64,000 nucleotides of DNA from Rheinheimera oceanensis (GTDB lineage Bacteria > Pseudomonadota > Gammaproteobacteria > Enterobacterales > Alteromonadaceae), in assembly GCF_018831085.1 (NCBI RefSeq), contig NZ_JAGPNM010000007.1, forward strand, positions 1,579 through 65,578, read 5' to 3'. Under the pieces are notes generated by a model, which was not told where the DNA came from, did not search any database, and saw only the letters and a program-made list of their open reading frames with translations. Both the position numbers and the translations under genes were made by a program. Positions 17,593 to 26,564 of this stretch are shown here, piece after piece. Position 1 is the stretch's first letter. Each line of letters opens with the position of its first letter.

Positions 17593-18849
17593 TCAGGGCT
17601 TGCCCTGAATATGGTAACTGACCTGGGCTCTGGGGTTTAAGTATTCAGCAATATGTTGCGGGAGCGACTGAATTTTAATTACCTTGCTGATGCTGAGTTT
17701 ATCCGGTTCTAATGTTAAAATCGGCGCTTCCAGCCTTGGTACATCGGCATCATATACCAGCACATTCGGACACAACAGGCTGTCGCTGTTTACCGACATC
17801 ACAATACCCAGCCGTTGATCCGACAATAAAACGATGGTGCCTGGTGGGTAGACGCCCATCATTTTAATCATCACTTTCATCTCACGATCAGGCAGCTTGC
17901 CTTTCATACTACGATACATATACGACAGTGCATGATGCGGCGAGCGTGCTTTACTGATATCCAGCGGATGGCATAAATTGTCAAACGCATTAACCACTGC
18001 GACAATTTTAGCTAACGCATCGATTTGTGGCTCTTTTAAAGCCTTAGGGTAACCGCTGCCGTCAATATACTCGTGGTGTTGCTCAATAATAGGCCAGGCT
18101 TCCAGCGGAAAGGTATCGGTTAAACCCACTAACTCGACACCATATTTGGTATGCAGTTTTAGCAGGTTTTGCTCTGGCGCACTCAGATCTGTGGTTTTGC
18201 GTAAAATCTGGCTGGGTATTTTTATTTTGCCAATATCATGGAATAGAGCACCAATGCCGACGGCTTTAATCTGCGCAGCCGGTAAGTTAAGGTTTTTTGC
18301 CAGCATCATCGACAATGTAGCCACATTTAATGAGTGATAATACAAGCCTTCCTGCTCTTTAGCTGCGCCGGAAATTAAATGCAGTACCAGCGAATCAGCA
18401 CCAAGCAGAATATCTGCCATAGCGCTGATCAGGCTACCGGCTTCGTCTATGGCATTCAGTGGCCGGCTGTTAATTTTGCCCATCAGACTTTTTACCTGTA
18501 ACAACGATTGTGCAAAAGCTTTTTCAGTGCGTTGTAAATCACGCCGGTGCGCTTTGGCTTGCTCAATACGCAGCATTTTTTCCTGCTGCATTTTCAGTTG
18601 AGCTTCGCTGGCGGCCATATTAAAACTGGCCGTATCGTCATCATTCAGTTCTTCCGGCTGTGCCATTTTTATGCTTTTTCCCGGATAAAAAAACACATAA
18701 TCCAGGTTGAGCGAACGGATGATTTGCAGCTGCTGGCTATTTTCTATGATCATATTGCTGGACAAGAATGGATGTTTCAGCCAACCAGCAGGCAGCTTAA
18801 TGGCGTAACCCAGTTTTAACGCATCAGGTTTTATTTTCAGAACAGACAA
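17593..18849 (-). CDS. HD-GYP domain cyclic-di-GMP phosphodiesterase
   Basis: The N-terminal section (LKIKPDALKLGYAI to about residue 60) is a DUF3391-type domain. A linker rich in charged residues follows, then an HD-GYP domain with HDIGKIKIP and HHEYIDGSGYP. HD-GYP proteins hydrolyse c-di-GMP, which commonly controls biofilm matrix production; the nearby EPS locus makes that link plausible but unproven. I chose TTG 18849 (418 residues) because GGAG lies six bases upstream. A second TTG at 18864 is possible. No ATG fits, as the N-terminal domain begins here. It is divergent from the psrA-like gene. Confidence 0.88.
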   Translation of the reverse strand: MSVLKIKPDALKLGYAIKLPAGWLKHPFLSSNMIIENSQQLQIIRSLNLDYVFFYPGKSIKMAQPEELNDDDTASFNMAASEAQLKMQQEKMLRIEQAKAHRRDLQRTEKAFAQSLLQVKSLMGKINSRPLNAIDEAGSLISAMADILLGADSLVLHLISGAAKEQEGLYYHSLNVATLSMMLAKNLNLPAAQIKAVGIGALFHDIGKIKIPSQILRKTTDLSAPEQNLLKLHTKYGVELVGLTDTFPLEAWPIIEQHHEYIDGSGYPKALKEPQIDALAKIVAVVNAFDNLCHPLDISKARSPHHALSYMYRSMKGKLPDREMKVMIKMMGVYPPGTIVLLSDQRLGIVMSVNSDSLLCPNVLVYDADVPRLEAPILTLEPDKLSISKVIKIQSLPQHIAEYLNPRAQVSYHIQGKP

Positions 18850-18974
18850 CCAGAACTCCGGCAAAGCAAATAAGGGTAAGTCACTAGTTTAAGTTTCAAA
18901 CAGCATAATACCAATGATGTAAAACAAAAAAGCTGGTTAAACGCTTCAGGTTAGACCAGTTGTTGATTTGCCGC

Positions 18975-19003
18975 TTGACAGTATTCAAATTCAAACGTAC
19001 ATT
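18975..19003 (+). promoter_or_regulatory. Sigma-70 promoter of the psrA-fadE unit
   Basis: TTGACA (18975-18980) and TACATT (18998-19003) are separated by exactly 17 bases. Position is 31 bases upstream of the psrA start codon. The adjacent palindrome overlaps the expected transcription start, consistent with repression. Confidence 0.75.
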
Positions 19004-19020
19004 TCAAACACTTGTTTAAA
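19003..19020. promoter_or_regulatory. PsrA-type operator
   Basis: CAAACACTTGTTTA at 19005-19018 contains AAACA and TGTTT arms around CT. It matches the known PsrA box pattern (CAAAC, few bases, GTTTG) except for the last base. It overlaps the promoter start region, suggesting autorepression relieved by long-chain acyl-CoA or fatty acid. Confidence 0.65.
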
Positions 19021-19033
19021 TATTGGTGGAGTT

Positions 19034-19720
19034 ATGTCAGTTAAGCACAGCACCCAACATAAAATTCTTGATGCGGCACAAACATTGTTTGCCGAAACCG
19101 GCTTTACCGATACCTCTTTACGGCAGATAACCAGCATGGCGGAGGTTAATTTAGCCTCGGTTAACTACCATTTTGGCTCAAAAAAAGAGCTTATTCAGGC
19201 CGTGCTACAGCGCTATCTGGTAGTGTTAATGCCGCGTTTGGACCAGGAGTTTACCCGTTTGCTTGCAGTGCAACAGCCAAACAGCTTAAGCCAGGTACTA
19301 TCAGTGTTTGTAAAGCCGCTGCTGGAGTTAAACAAAGTACATCAGAATGGTGCCCGAATTTTTTTACAACTGCTGGGCCGTGGTTATACCGACGTACAAG
19401 GGCACTTGCGCTGGTTTTTTAACCATCATTATGGCCGTGTACTGGATAAGCTGGTATTACTGGTACAGCAAGCCTGTCCGGATTTGCCACCCAGCGAGCT
19501 ATTCTGGCGACTGCACTTTTCACTGGGTACTGTGGTATTTACCATGGCATCTAATGAAGCTCTGGCTGAAATAGCCGAAGCAGACTTTAATGAAAAGGTT
19601 GATATTGAAGGCGTAATTTTACGTTTACTACCGTACTTATCTGCAGCTATTGCTGCGCCTGTTACTACTGTTACTCAATTAAGTCATACCGCGCCTGCAT
19701 TGGCGAGCGAAGGAATATAA
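19034..19720 (+). CDS. psrA: TetR family fatty-acid regulator (PsrA-like)
   Basis: This 228-residue protein has an N-terminal TetR helix-turn-helix (ILDAAQTLFAETGF, then ASVNYHFGSKKELI). A C-terminal ligand domain follows, with LLGRGY and HFSLG landmarks seen in PsrA proteins. PsrA represses fatty acid beta-oxidation genes and is released by long-chain fatty acids. The ATG at 19034 follows GGTGGA. The upstream TTG at 18968 lies before the predicted promoter elements and is unlikely. The gene stops one base before fadE, so they form an operon, strongly supporting the assignment. Confidence 0.85.
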   Translation: MSVKHSTQHKILDAAQTLFAETGFTDTSLRQITSMAEVNLASVNYHFGSKKELIQAVLQRYLVVLMPRLDQEFTRLLAVQQPNSLSQVLSVFVKPLLELNKVHQNGARIFLQLLGRGYTDVQGHLRWFFNHHYGRVLDKLVLLVQQACPDLPPSELFWRLHFSLGTVVFTMASNEALAEIAEADFNEKVDIEGVILRLLPYLSAAIAAPVTTVTQLSHTAPALASEGI

Positions 19721-19721
19721 T

Positions 19722-22037
19722 ATGTTGATTTTATTAGTATTGATTGTCACTTTGGCAGTTATCTTCGGCGTTGCAGATATTCGCCGTAATTTAATTACCA
19801 AACCTGTCTTTGCCATGTTTAAAAAAATTCTGCCGCCACTGTCAGATACCGAGCGTGAGGCGATGGAGGCAGGTGATGTATGGTGGGATGGTGATCTGTT
19901 TCAGGGCAAGCCTGACTGGCAAAAGCTACATAGTTTTCCTAAAGCTGAACTGAATACTGATGAACAGGCCTTTATGGACAATCAGGTAGAAACCCTGCTG
20001 AAAATGCTGGATGACTACAAAATTGTGCAGGAACAACGTGATTTGCCTGCTGAAGTATGGGATTTCTTAAAACGTGAAGGCTTTTTCGCGATGATTATCC
20101 CTAAATCTTATGGTGGCCGCGAGTTTTCTGCTATTGCTAATTCAACCATAGTATCGCGCATTGCTACCCGCAGTTTAACCGCAGCGGTAACGGTAATGGT
20201 GCCTAATTCTTTAGGCCCTGGTGAGTTGCTAATGCACTACGGCACACAGCAGCAGAAAGACTTCTGGTTGCCCGGTTTAGCAAATGGTACCGAAGTACCC
20301 TGTTTTGCTCTGACGGGCCCTGAGGCAGGCTCTGACGCTGGCGGCATTCCAGATACCGGTGTTGTGTGTAAAGGAGAGTTTGAAGGGAAAGAAGTTATTG
20401 GTATTCGTCTTAACTGGGATAAACGCTACATTACATTGGCACCGGTAGCAACGGTACTGGGCCTGGCCTTTAAGCTGTATGATCCGGATAACTTAATCGG
20501 CAACAAAGAAGAGCTGGGTATTACCTGCGCCCTTATTCCTACCAGTCATAAAGGTGTTGAAATTGGTGATCGCCACTTCCCGATGAACATGGCGTTTATG
20601 AACGGCACTACTTACGGTAAAGATGTGTTTATCCCGCTGGAGTGGATTATTGGCGGACCAGAATATGCCGGCCGTGGCTGGCGGATGCTGGTAGAGTGTT
20701 TATCTGCAGGCCGGGGGATCAGCCTGCCTGCATTAGCCACCGCTACCGGGCATCTGGCCGCACGAATGACAGGAGCTTATGGCTATGTGCGCCAACAGTT
20801 TGGCTTATCAATTGGTAAGTTTGAAGGTGTGCAGGAGTCTCTTGCCCGTATCGGTGGTTTTACTTATAGCCTTGAAGCAATGCGGGTGATGACTGCCGGT
20901 GCTATCGATATGAACTTAAGCCCAAGCGTGGTAACCGCTATTGCCAAGTATCATATGACAGAGATGTCGCGAACCCTGATGAATGATGCCTTTGATATTC
21001 ATGCTGGCCGTGCTATTCAGATAGGTCCTAAAAACTACCTGGCGCATGGTTATATGGGCATTCCTATCTCCATCACAGTAGAGGGGGCGAATATTCTGAC
21101 CCGCAACCTGATGATTTTCGGTCAGGGCGCAACACGTTGTCATCCCTATGTACTGGCTGAGCTGGAAGCAGCGGCAAACCCGGATGCAGAACAGGGCTTA
21201 AAACAGTTTGATAACCTGTTACTGAAACACATTGGTTTTGCCATCGGCAATACCTTTGGTGCACTGTGGCAAGGGCTAACGGCTGGTGCCTTTAACTCCG
21301 CGCCGGTATCTGGTGAAACAGCCAAATACTATAAACAATTAAGCCGAATGAGCCGTGGTCTGGCATTAAGTGCCGATTTTTCGATGTTAATCTTAGGTGG
21401 TGAATTAAAACGCCGTGAAATGTTATCAGCGCGCCTGGGTGATGTATTAAGCCAGCTGTATATTGCCTCTGCCGTGTTGAAATTTTATGAAGACAACGGT
21501 CGTCAGCAATGTGACTTGCCATTCGTGCATTATAGTCTGCAGCGGGCGTTGTTTGAAATTGGCCGTGCTTTTGATGGCTTTTTTGCCAACTTTCCCAACC
21601 GTTTTGTTGCCGGAGTATTGCGTGTACTGGTATTCCCGTTTGGCATTGGTTACAAAATGCCGGATGACGATACCGTAATTCAGATCTGTGAAACAATGTC
21701 CAAACCTGGTGTAGTACGGGACCGCTTAACCCACCTGTGTTATATCGGCGAGGGTGAAGATGACGCTACGGGGTTGATGGAAAGCGCTTTTGTTGCCATG
21801 TATGAAGCGCAACCTGTAATGAAAAAAATTTATCAGGCCCAGCGTGACGGTAAGCTGCCACGTAAACAACCATTAGAGCAAACCATTGAACAGGCCCTGT
21901 TGGCGGAAGTGATTAGCGACACTGAATCGAAACAGTTATTAAAAATGAACGCCCTGCGTTTTAGCGCTATCAGCGTGGATAGCTTTAAAGCAGGTGAGCT
22001 GGAAAGCCGTGCTTTAACCTCAGCTGACGTCGTCTAA
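19722..22037 (+). CDS. fadE: Acyl-CoA dehydrogenase FadE
   Basis: This 771-residue protein has the long FadE architecture. An N-terminal hydrophobic segment (residues about 1-17) precedes an acyl-CoA dehydrogenase core (CFALTGPEAGSDAGGIPDTG, FMNGTTYGKDVF, GRGISLPALA) and an extended C-terminal DUF1974 region. It catalyses the first oxidation step of fatty acid degradation with FAD, at or near the membrane. It is downstream of and coupled to the psrA-like gene and ends at a strong terminator. Confidence 0.96.
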   Translation: MLILLVLIVTLAVIFGVADIRRNLITKPVFAMFKKILPPLSDTEREAMEAGDVWWDGDLFQGKPDWQKLHSFPKAELNTDEQAFMDNQVETLLKMLDDYKIVQEQRDLPAEVWDFLKREGFFAMIIPKSYGGREFSAIANSTIVSRIATRSLTAAVTVMVPNSLGPGELLMHYGTQQQKDFWLPGLANGTEVPCFALTGPEAGSDAGGIPDTGVVCKGEFEGKEVIGIRLNWDKRYITLAPVATVLGLAFKLYDPDNLIGNKEELGITCALIPTSHKGVEIGDRHFPMNMAFMNGTTYGKDVFIPLEWIIGGPEYAGRGWRMLVECLSAGRGISLPALATATGHLAARMTGAYGYVRQQFGLSIGKFEGVQESLARIGGFTYSLEAMRVMTAGAIDMNLSPSVVTAIAKYHMTEMSRTLMNDAFDIHAGRAIQIGPKNYLAHGYMGIPISITVEGANILTRNLMIFGQGATRCHPYVLAELEAAANPDAEQGLKQFDNLLLKHIGFAIGNTFGALWQGLTAGAFNSAPVSGETAKYYKQLSRMSRGLALSADFSMLILGGELKRREMLSARLGDVLSQLYIASAVLKFYEDNGRQQCDLPFVHYSLQRALFEIGRAFDGFFANFPNRFVAGVLRVLVFPFGIGYKMPDDDTVIQICETMSKPGVVRDRLTHLCYIGEGEDDATGLMESAFVAMYEAQPVMKKIYQAQRDGKLPRKQPLEQTIEQALLAEVISDTESKQLLKMNALRFSAISVDSFKAGELESRALTSADVV

Positions 22038-22053
22038 ACAACTTGCTAAACTC

Positions 22054-22094
22054 AAACGCCGACAGAGCCTGATGCTGTGTCGGCGTTTTTTTAT
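22054..22094 (+). terminator. Intrinsic terminator after fadE
   Basis: AAACGCCGACA (22054-22064) pairs with TGTCGGCGTTT (22078-22088), giving an 11-pair stem with a 13-base loop followed by a T-run. Confidence 0.92.
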
Positions 22095-22111
22095 TGCTTT
22101 AAGGAACTGTT

Positions 22112-22609
22112 ATGTCAGATAAAATTCATTTACGTTTAGCTACACCGCAAGATGTACCTATTATATTAACTTTTATTCAAGGGCTGGCAGAATATGAAAA
22201 GCTGTCAGATCAGGTTGTAGCTACTGAAGAAACATTACAGCAGACATTATTTGGTCACAAAGCCTATGCTGAGGTTGTCATTGCAGAATATGATAGTAAG
22301 GCAGCCGGTTTTGCATTGTTCTTTCATAATTATTCAACATTTCTAGCTAAACCAGGTATTTATCTGGAAGATCTATTTGTATTGCCTGAACACCGCGGTA
22401 AAGGTTTAGGCCGTGTACTGCTGAGCTACCTGGCGAAACTGGCTGTCGAGCGCGACTGCGGCCGTCTTGAGTGGTCTGTACTAGACTGGAATCAACCAGC
22501 GATAGATTTTTACCAGGCGCAGGGGGCCACGATGCTGCATGATTGGCGGATAAACCGGGTTACCGGTGCATCGTTGCAGCAGTTGGCGGCTAAATATACG
22601 GTTAGTTAA
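22112..22609 (+). CDS. GNAT family N-acetyltransferase
   Basis: This 165-residue protein has a complete GNAT fold. The acetyl-CoA pyrophosphate loop LPEHRGKGLGRVLL is at about 92-105 and WSVLDWNQPAIDFYQAQGA follows as the C-terminal motif. The latter is typical of the spermidine/diamine acetyltransferase-like and RimI-like GNAT groups. Substrate unknown. AAGGAACTGTT precedes the ATG. It sits alone after the fadE terminator. Confidence 0.88.
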   Translation: MSDKIHLRLATPQDVPIILTFIQGLAEYEKLSDQVVATEETLQQTLFGHKAYAEVVIAEYDSKAAGFALFFHNYSTFLAKPGIYLEDLFVLPEHRGKGLGRVLLSYLAKLAVERDCGRLEWSVLDWNQPAIDFYQAQGATMLHDWRINRVTGASLQQLAAKYTVS

Positions 22610-22622
22610 TATTATTGTGAAC

Positions 22623-22652
22623 TTGATGTGACTCTAAATAATTTAGTATATA
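22623..22652 (+). promoter_or_regulatory. Possible sigma-70 promoter for the acyltransferase/ThiF pair
   Basis: TTGATG (22623-22628) and TATATA (22647-22652) are 18 bases apart in an AT-rich spacer 92 bases before the acyltransferase start. Only one reasonable candidate was seen in this gap; not confirmed. Confidence 0.4.
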
Positions 22653-22743
22653 AAATTCGCATTGTTAGATGATTTTACTATGTAAAACAAACAAAGAGTG
22701 GCTACTATATTTACTGAGTCTAATGTATTAACTGGATATCATC

Positions 22744-23517
22744 ATGGATTGTGTCAGCCTGGCCGACAATTTTAAGCAGTATTTTGAAATTAAGTTTGCC
22801 GCTTCAACAGCGTTACGGGAAGAGTCTTTTAAGATCAGACACTCAGTTTACTGTGAAGAACTGGGCTGGGAGCCGTTGCGCGAAAATGGTATGGAAACCG
22901 ATGAGTGTGACGACTACTCTTTTGCCTTGCTATTGGTGCATAAAAGGACAGGCCAGTATGCTGGCACTGCAAGGTTGGTTATTCCTCCGGCGGAAAACCC
23001 ATCTTATCAACTGCCGTTTGAGCAGCACTGTTTATCATCAGTCAGAACCGATTTAATTGACCTGTCGGAGTTTGAACGCGGTTCTTTCAGCGAGATTTCC
23101 CGGCTTGCTGTGCCAGAGGCATTTCGCCGTCGTTTAGGGGAAAAAAATACGCCTTATGTCATTAACGAGATTAATTTGGAAAAAGATGTATTTTCAGAAG
23201 AAGAACGCAGAAATTTCCCTAATATAGCCATAGGCTTGTATCTGAGCATTATTGCGCTGGTACAAATGTGTCATCACAAGGCAATGTTCGTTGTGGTAGA
23301 ACCCAGATTAAAAAAACGCCTTGAGCGGTTGGGGCTGGCGTTTGAGCAAATTGGTGATGAAATGGATTATCATGGCACCCGTGCGTTGTTTTACCTTCCT
23401 GAACATAAGTATATTTCGGCACTTAATCCGGAAATTTTGCAGCTGTTTGATATGCTCAAAAGCCAGTTAGCTCCGCAATTGCGGCTTTATCCTTATTTAA
23501 TCCGGCAAAAGGACTAA
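22744..23517 (+). CDS. PEP-CTERM/exosortase system-associated acyltransferase
   Basis: This 257-residue protein fits the GNAT-like, autoinducer-synthase-like acyltransferase family found with exosortase loci. FKIRHSVYCEELGWEP (about 29-44), SEISRLAVPEAFRRR and GLYLSIIALVQMC are the main landmarks. Family members probably transfer an acyl group in EPS or protein modification; the substrate is unknown. It is the first gene of a pair with the ThiF-nitroreductase fusion, four bases apart, and opens the exosortase region. Confidence 0.82.
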   Translation: MDCVSLADNFKQYFEIKFAASTALREESFKIRHSVYCEELGWEPLRENGMETDECDDYSFALLLVHKRTGQYAGTARLVIPPAENPSYQLPFEQHCLSSVRTDLIDLSEFERGSFSEISRLAVPEAFRRRLGEKNTPYVINEINLEKDVFSEEERRNFPNIAIGLYLSIIALVQMCHHKAMFVVVEPRLKKRLERLGLAFEQIGDEMDYHGTRALFYLPEHKYISALNPEILQLFDMLKSQLAPQLRLYPYLIRQKD

Positions 23518-23521
23518 TCGC

Positions 23522-25489
23522 ATGATTTCATCCGACTTTGACTATTACAAAGCATTTTCGCGCAATATTGGCTGGCTTACCTTAGCAGAGCAGCAACTGT
23601 TGGCCAGTAAGCGCGTGGCAATTGCTGGTATGGGCGGGGTTGGGGGAGCACATTTACTAACGCTGGCCCGGCTTGGTGTGGGCCGGTTTCACCTGGCGGA
23701 TTTTGATAGTTTCGATATTGAGAATTTTAACCGTCAGGCCGGTGCCAGATTATCTTCGGTTGGCCAGAAAAAGCTTGATACGCTGGTTGCAATGGCACTG
23801 GATATTAACCCGGATCTGGACATTACTACCTTCGCAGAGGGTGTTACTGAAGACAATATTGATGCTTTTTTACAGGATGTTGATGTCTACATTGATGGCC
23901 TTGATTTTTTTGCGCTGAAGATCAGAAGCCTGATGTTCAGAAAAGCCTATGATGCAGGTATTCCTGCCGTAACCGCTGCACCTTTGGGAATGGGGGTGGC
24001 TAACCTGAACTTTTTACCCGGCAAAATGACATTTGAACAGTATTTTTTGCTTGATGGCTGTGATGAAAATGAACAGTATTTGCGTTTTTTTGTTGGCTTA
24101 TCGCCTGCCAGACTGCACAGCGCCTATTTAGTAGTACCAGAGAGTATTAATTTGCCTGAGCGCAAAGGGCCGTCAACTATTATGGCTTGCGAGCTTTGTG
24201 CCGGTGTTGCCGCAACTCAGGCATTAAAGCTGATGCTGAACCGCGGGAAGGTGATTGCCGCACCCAGAAGCTTACAGTTTGATGCCTATCGTAATAGCTA
24301 TAAAGTTAGCTGGCGGCCTTTTGGCAATGCCAATCCGATAAACCGGCTGGCACTTCATCTGGGCCGGAAGTACTTTCTGAATCAGCCCGTACAGATAGCA
24401 CCCAAAACCGCACCGGAACAGGATCCGCTGCGTTATGTATTAGATAAAGCCCGCTGGGCACCCAGCGGTGACAATACCCAATGTTGGCGTTTCCGGCTAA
24501 CATCAGCATTAAGTTGCGATATTCTGGGTAATGATACCCGCCACGATGTGGTGTACGATTTAAACGGTTTTGCCAGCAACATGGCCCATGGCGCTTTACT
24601 GGAAACTGCCCGTATTGCGGCTTCTGAGCGCGGATATCAGCTGGAGATCAGCGATATTGACCGCTCTGATACAGAGCATCCGGTGTACAAAATTGCTTTG
24701 CTGCAAGACAGCAGCATTAAAGCTGATGGGCTTGCCCCTTATATTGAAACCCGAACTGTACAACGCAGGCCAATGGGTACTACGGCACTAAGCACAGAAG
24801 AAAAACGCCAGCTTGAAATGGCCTTACCGCCTGGCTTTGCGGTGCACTGGTTTGAAAGCACAGCTGAGCGCTGGTCCATTGCTAAATTATTATATGGTAA
24901 TGCTTACACCCGGCTGATTATGAAAGAGGGTTATGATGTACATAGTAAAATCATAGATTGGGGCAAGCAGTTCAGCATAGATAAAATTCCGGAGCAGGCT
25001 CTGGGAGTGGATGCAGCCACGGCAAAACTGATGAAATGGGCGCTGGCAAGTTGGGAGCGCTTTGAGTTTATGGCCAAGTATATGGGCGGGACCATAGCCC
25101 CCAGGTTACAACTTGATTTAATACCTGCATTACGCTGTAGCGCACACTTTGTACTGTATAGCACTGCAGCAGAGGCACCGGTAACTCTGGAGCAGCAGGT
25201 GGCTGCAGGTGGTGCTTTACAACGTTTTTGGCTTACCGCAACTAAGCTAAAACTAGGCTTTCAGCCTGAGCAGACACCGGTTATTTTTTCCGGCTATTTG
25301 CGCGACAACCTGCAGTTTACCACTAACCAGCAAGCATTTGACAACGCCGTGGTGATGGACAAAAAGCTGGCTGCGTTGTTACCGCCACAGGTATTTGCAA
25401 ACAAGGTGTTTTTTGGCCGCTTAGGGCGCAGTGAGCAACCCGCCTCGCGATCGTTGCGGTTTAGCCTGGAACAATTACTGGTAGATTAA
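23522..25489 (+). CDS. ThiF/E1-like adenylyltransferase fused to a nitroreductase domain
   Basis: This 655-residue fusion starts with an E1/ThiF-like domain (residues 1 to about 270). It has the nucleotide-binding GMGGVGG at 36-42, the adenylation motif DSFDIENFNRQ at 62-72, and a CELC pair at 223-226. The second half (about 300-655) is nitroreductase-like, with the FMN-binding ARWAPSGDNTQ at 310-320. E1-like enzymes activate carboxylates as adenylates, and nitroreductases perform flavin-dependent redox. The combination suggests modification of a small molecule or peptide. It is coupled to the acyltransferase, with AAAGGA before its ATG, and ends at a bidirectional terminator. Both domains are confident; the product is unknown. 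Confidence 0.82.
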   Translation: MISSDFDYYKAFSRNIGWLTLAEQQLLASKRVAIAGMGGVGGAHLLTLARLGVGRFHLADFDSFDIENFNRQAGARLSSVGQKKLDTLVAMALDINPDLDITTFAEGVTEDNIDAFLQDVDVYIDGLDFFALKIRSLMFRKAYDAGIPAVTAAPLGMGVANLNFLPGKMTFEQYFLLDGCDENEQYLRFFVGLSPARLHSAYLVVPESINLPERKGPSTIMACELCAGVAATQALKLMLNRGKVIAAPRSLQFDAYRNSYKVSWRPFGNANPINRLALHLGRKYFLNQPVQIAPKTAPEQDPLRYVLDKARWAPSGDNTQCWRFRLTSALSCDILGNDTRHDVVYDLNGFASNMAHGALLETARIAASERGYQLEISDIDRSDTEHPVYKIALLQDSSIKADGLAPYIETRTVQRRPMGTTALSTEEKRQLEMALPPGFAVHWFESTAERWSIAKLLYGNAYTRLIMKEGYDVHSKIIDWGKQFSIDKIPEQALGVDAATAKLMKWALASWERFEFMAKYMGGTIAPRLQLDLIPALRCSAHFVLYSTAAEAPVTLEQQVAAGGALQRFWLTATKLKLGFQPEQTPVIFSGYLRDNLQFTTNQQAFDNAVVMDKKLAALLPPQVFANKVFFGRLGRSEQPASRSLRFSLEQLLVD

Positions 25490-25550
25490 AGGCGAAGATT
25501 GTCGCGCAAAAAATAATGCCTAATAAGCAGGCACGGTGTAAAAGACAATA

Positions 25551-25578
25551 AAAAAGGGCATCATCGGATGCCCTTTTT
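25551..25578. terminator. Bidirectional intrinsic terminator
   Basis: AAAAAGGGCATC pairs with GATGCCCTTTTT around an ATCG loop. A-tract and T-tract on the two sides make it work for the ThiF-fusion gene on the plus strand and the PEP-CTERM gene on the minus strand. Confidence 0.92.
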
Positions 25579-25593
25579 ACCAGCGCTGATAAA

Positions 25594-26355
25594 TCAGGCT
25601 TTGTTACGACGGTTCAGGCGTAAACCTAACAGACCTAAACCTAACAAGGCTAAGCTTGCTGGCTCTGGCACAGAAAAGGTTTGGTTACCATCGTGACGGA
25701 TTTGGAATTCCTGGGTAGAGCCTGGAATGCCGTTATAGTTTGGTGATAAACCGATAATATTCTGCACAGTAACAATCAGTTGTGAATATACAAAGTTGTT
25801 ACCAGAGATATCGTTACCGTTGTAGTAGAAGTAACCTGGGTTAGCATTAAATTTCATGGTGATATCGCATGAGCCTACGCCACTTACGCTGGTCAGGCAG
25901 GTGCCACTGGCAAGAGAGAAGGTTCCTAATGCTGTTGCTGTACCGGCATCATAAGCACCGTTTACAGTAGTGTCAGCCCACAAAGTGGCAGAACCACCGG
26001 CAAATAAAACCTCAATTAAACCACCAAAATCAGGAAAGGCTTCTGCGGTACCATTAAATTCATAGTCCAGAAATACTTCGTATGCTGACGGTAAAAAGTT
26101 TGGCATGCCTGAATTTTTGAAGTTAACCATTAATGTCTGGCCAAACTCCATAAAATCGTCCTGACCACCAAAAATTGAACCATTGCCGTTAGTGTCAGTT
26201 TGGGTCACATTCGCCAGATCCGGATCCCAGTCGATTTCATCGAAGAAGGTGTTGCCAGTGCCACCGAATGAACTGTCGTCAAACATAATTACTGAAGCGC
26301 TGGCGTTAAAGGCCGTAGCTCCAGCTAAAATTAACCCTGCAAGTAGTTTTTTCAT
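25594..26355 (-). CDS. PEP-CTERM sorting domain protein (exosortase substrate)
   Basis: This 253-residue secreted protein starts MKKLLAGLILAGATAFNASA, a signal peptide. It ends with a canonical PEP-CTERM tail: VPEP, a hydrophobic helix (ASLALLGLGLLGL) and a basic end (RLNRRNK). XrtA is expected to recognise VPEP and process the tail at the inner membrane. The mature part is acidic, rich in Gly, Asn and Asp, and low in Lys, as is usual for surface or matrix proteins. I chose the second of two close ATGs (26355), seven bases after AAGGA; 26361 is too near. It is a single-gene unit behind a sigma-54 promoter. Mature-domain function is not recognised. Confidence 0.92.
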   Translation of the reverse strand: MKKLLAGLILAGATAFNASASVIMFDDSSFGGTGNTFFDEIDWDPDLANVTQTDTNGNGSIFGGQDDFMEFGQTLMVNFKNSGMPNFLPSAYEVFLDYEFNGTAEAFPDFGGLIEVLFAGGSATLWADTTVNGAYDAGTATALGTFSLASGTCLTSVSGVGSCDITMKFNANPGYFYYNGNDISGNNFVYSQLIVTVQNIIGLSPNYNGIPGSTQEFQIRHDGNQTFSVPEPASLALLGLGLLGLRLNRRNKA

Positions 26356-26436
26356 TTTCATTTCCTTAGTGAAGTTTCCACACAAGTCTGTTGGGTTGCC
26401 CTGCAAACTTATCCTCAAGCAATCGACTTACATATA

Positions 26437-26453
26437 AGCACTTTTGGTGCCAA
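26437..26453 (-). promoter_or_regulatory. Sigma-54 (RpoN) promoter of the PEP-CTERM gene
   Basis: On the minus strand, TTGGCACCAAAAGTGCT matches the -24/-12 consensus (YTGGCACGRNNNTTGCW) with the correct GG-to-GC spacing; only two defined positions deviate. Transcription would start near 26426, giving a leader of about 70 bases. PEP-CTERM genes in other species are controlled by the PrsK/PrsR two-component system with RpoN, which fits. Confidence 0.78.
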
Positions 26454-26564
26454 CTTTTTTTATTGTTATTTATTAGCTGGTTACGTGCTTGGTGGGGGAG
26501 TTGGAAACTGAGGTTGTAAAATTACATGACAGTGGCAGCGCTGTAGTATAAAGGGGTTGCAGAA

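Noticed and set aside
21292..21696. 134-codon minus-strand frame opposite fadE
   Set aside because: It is antisense to a confident coding region with no independent signals.
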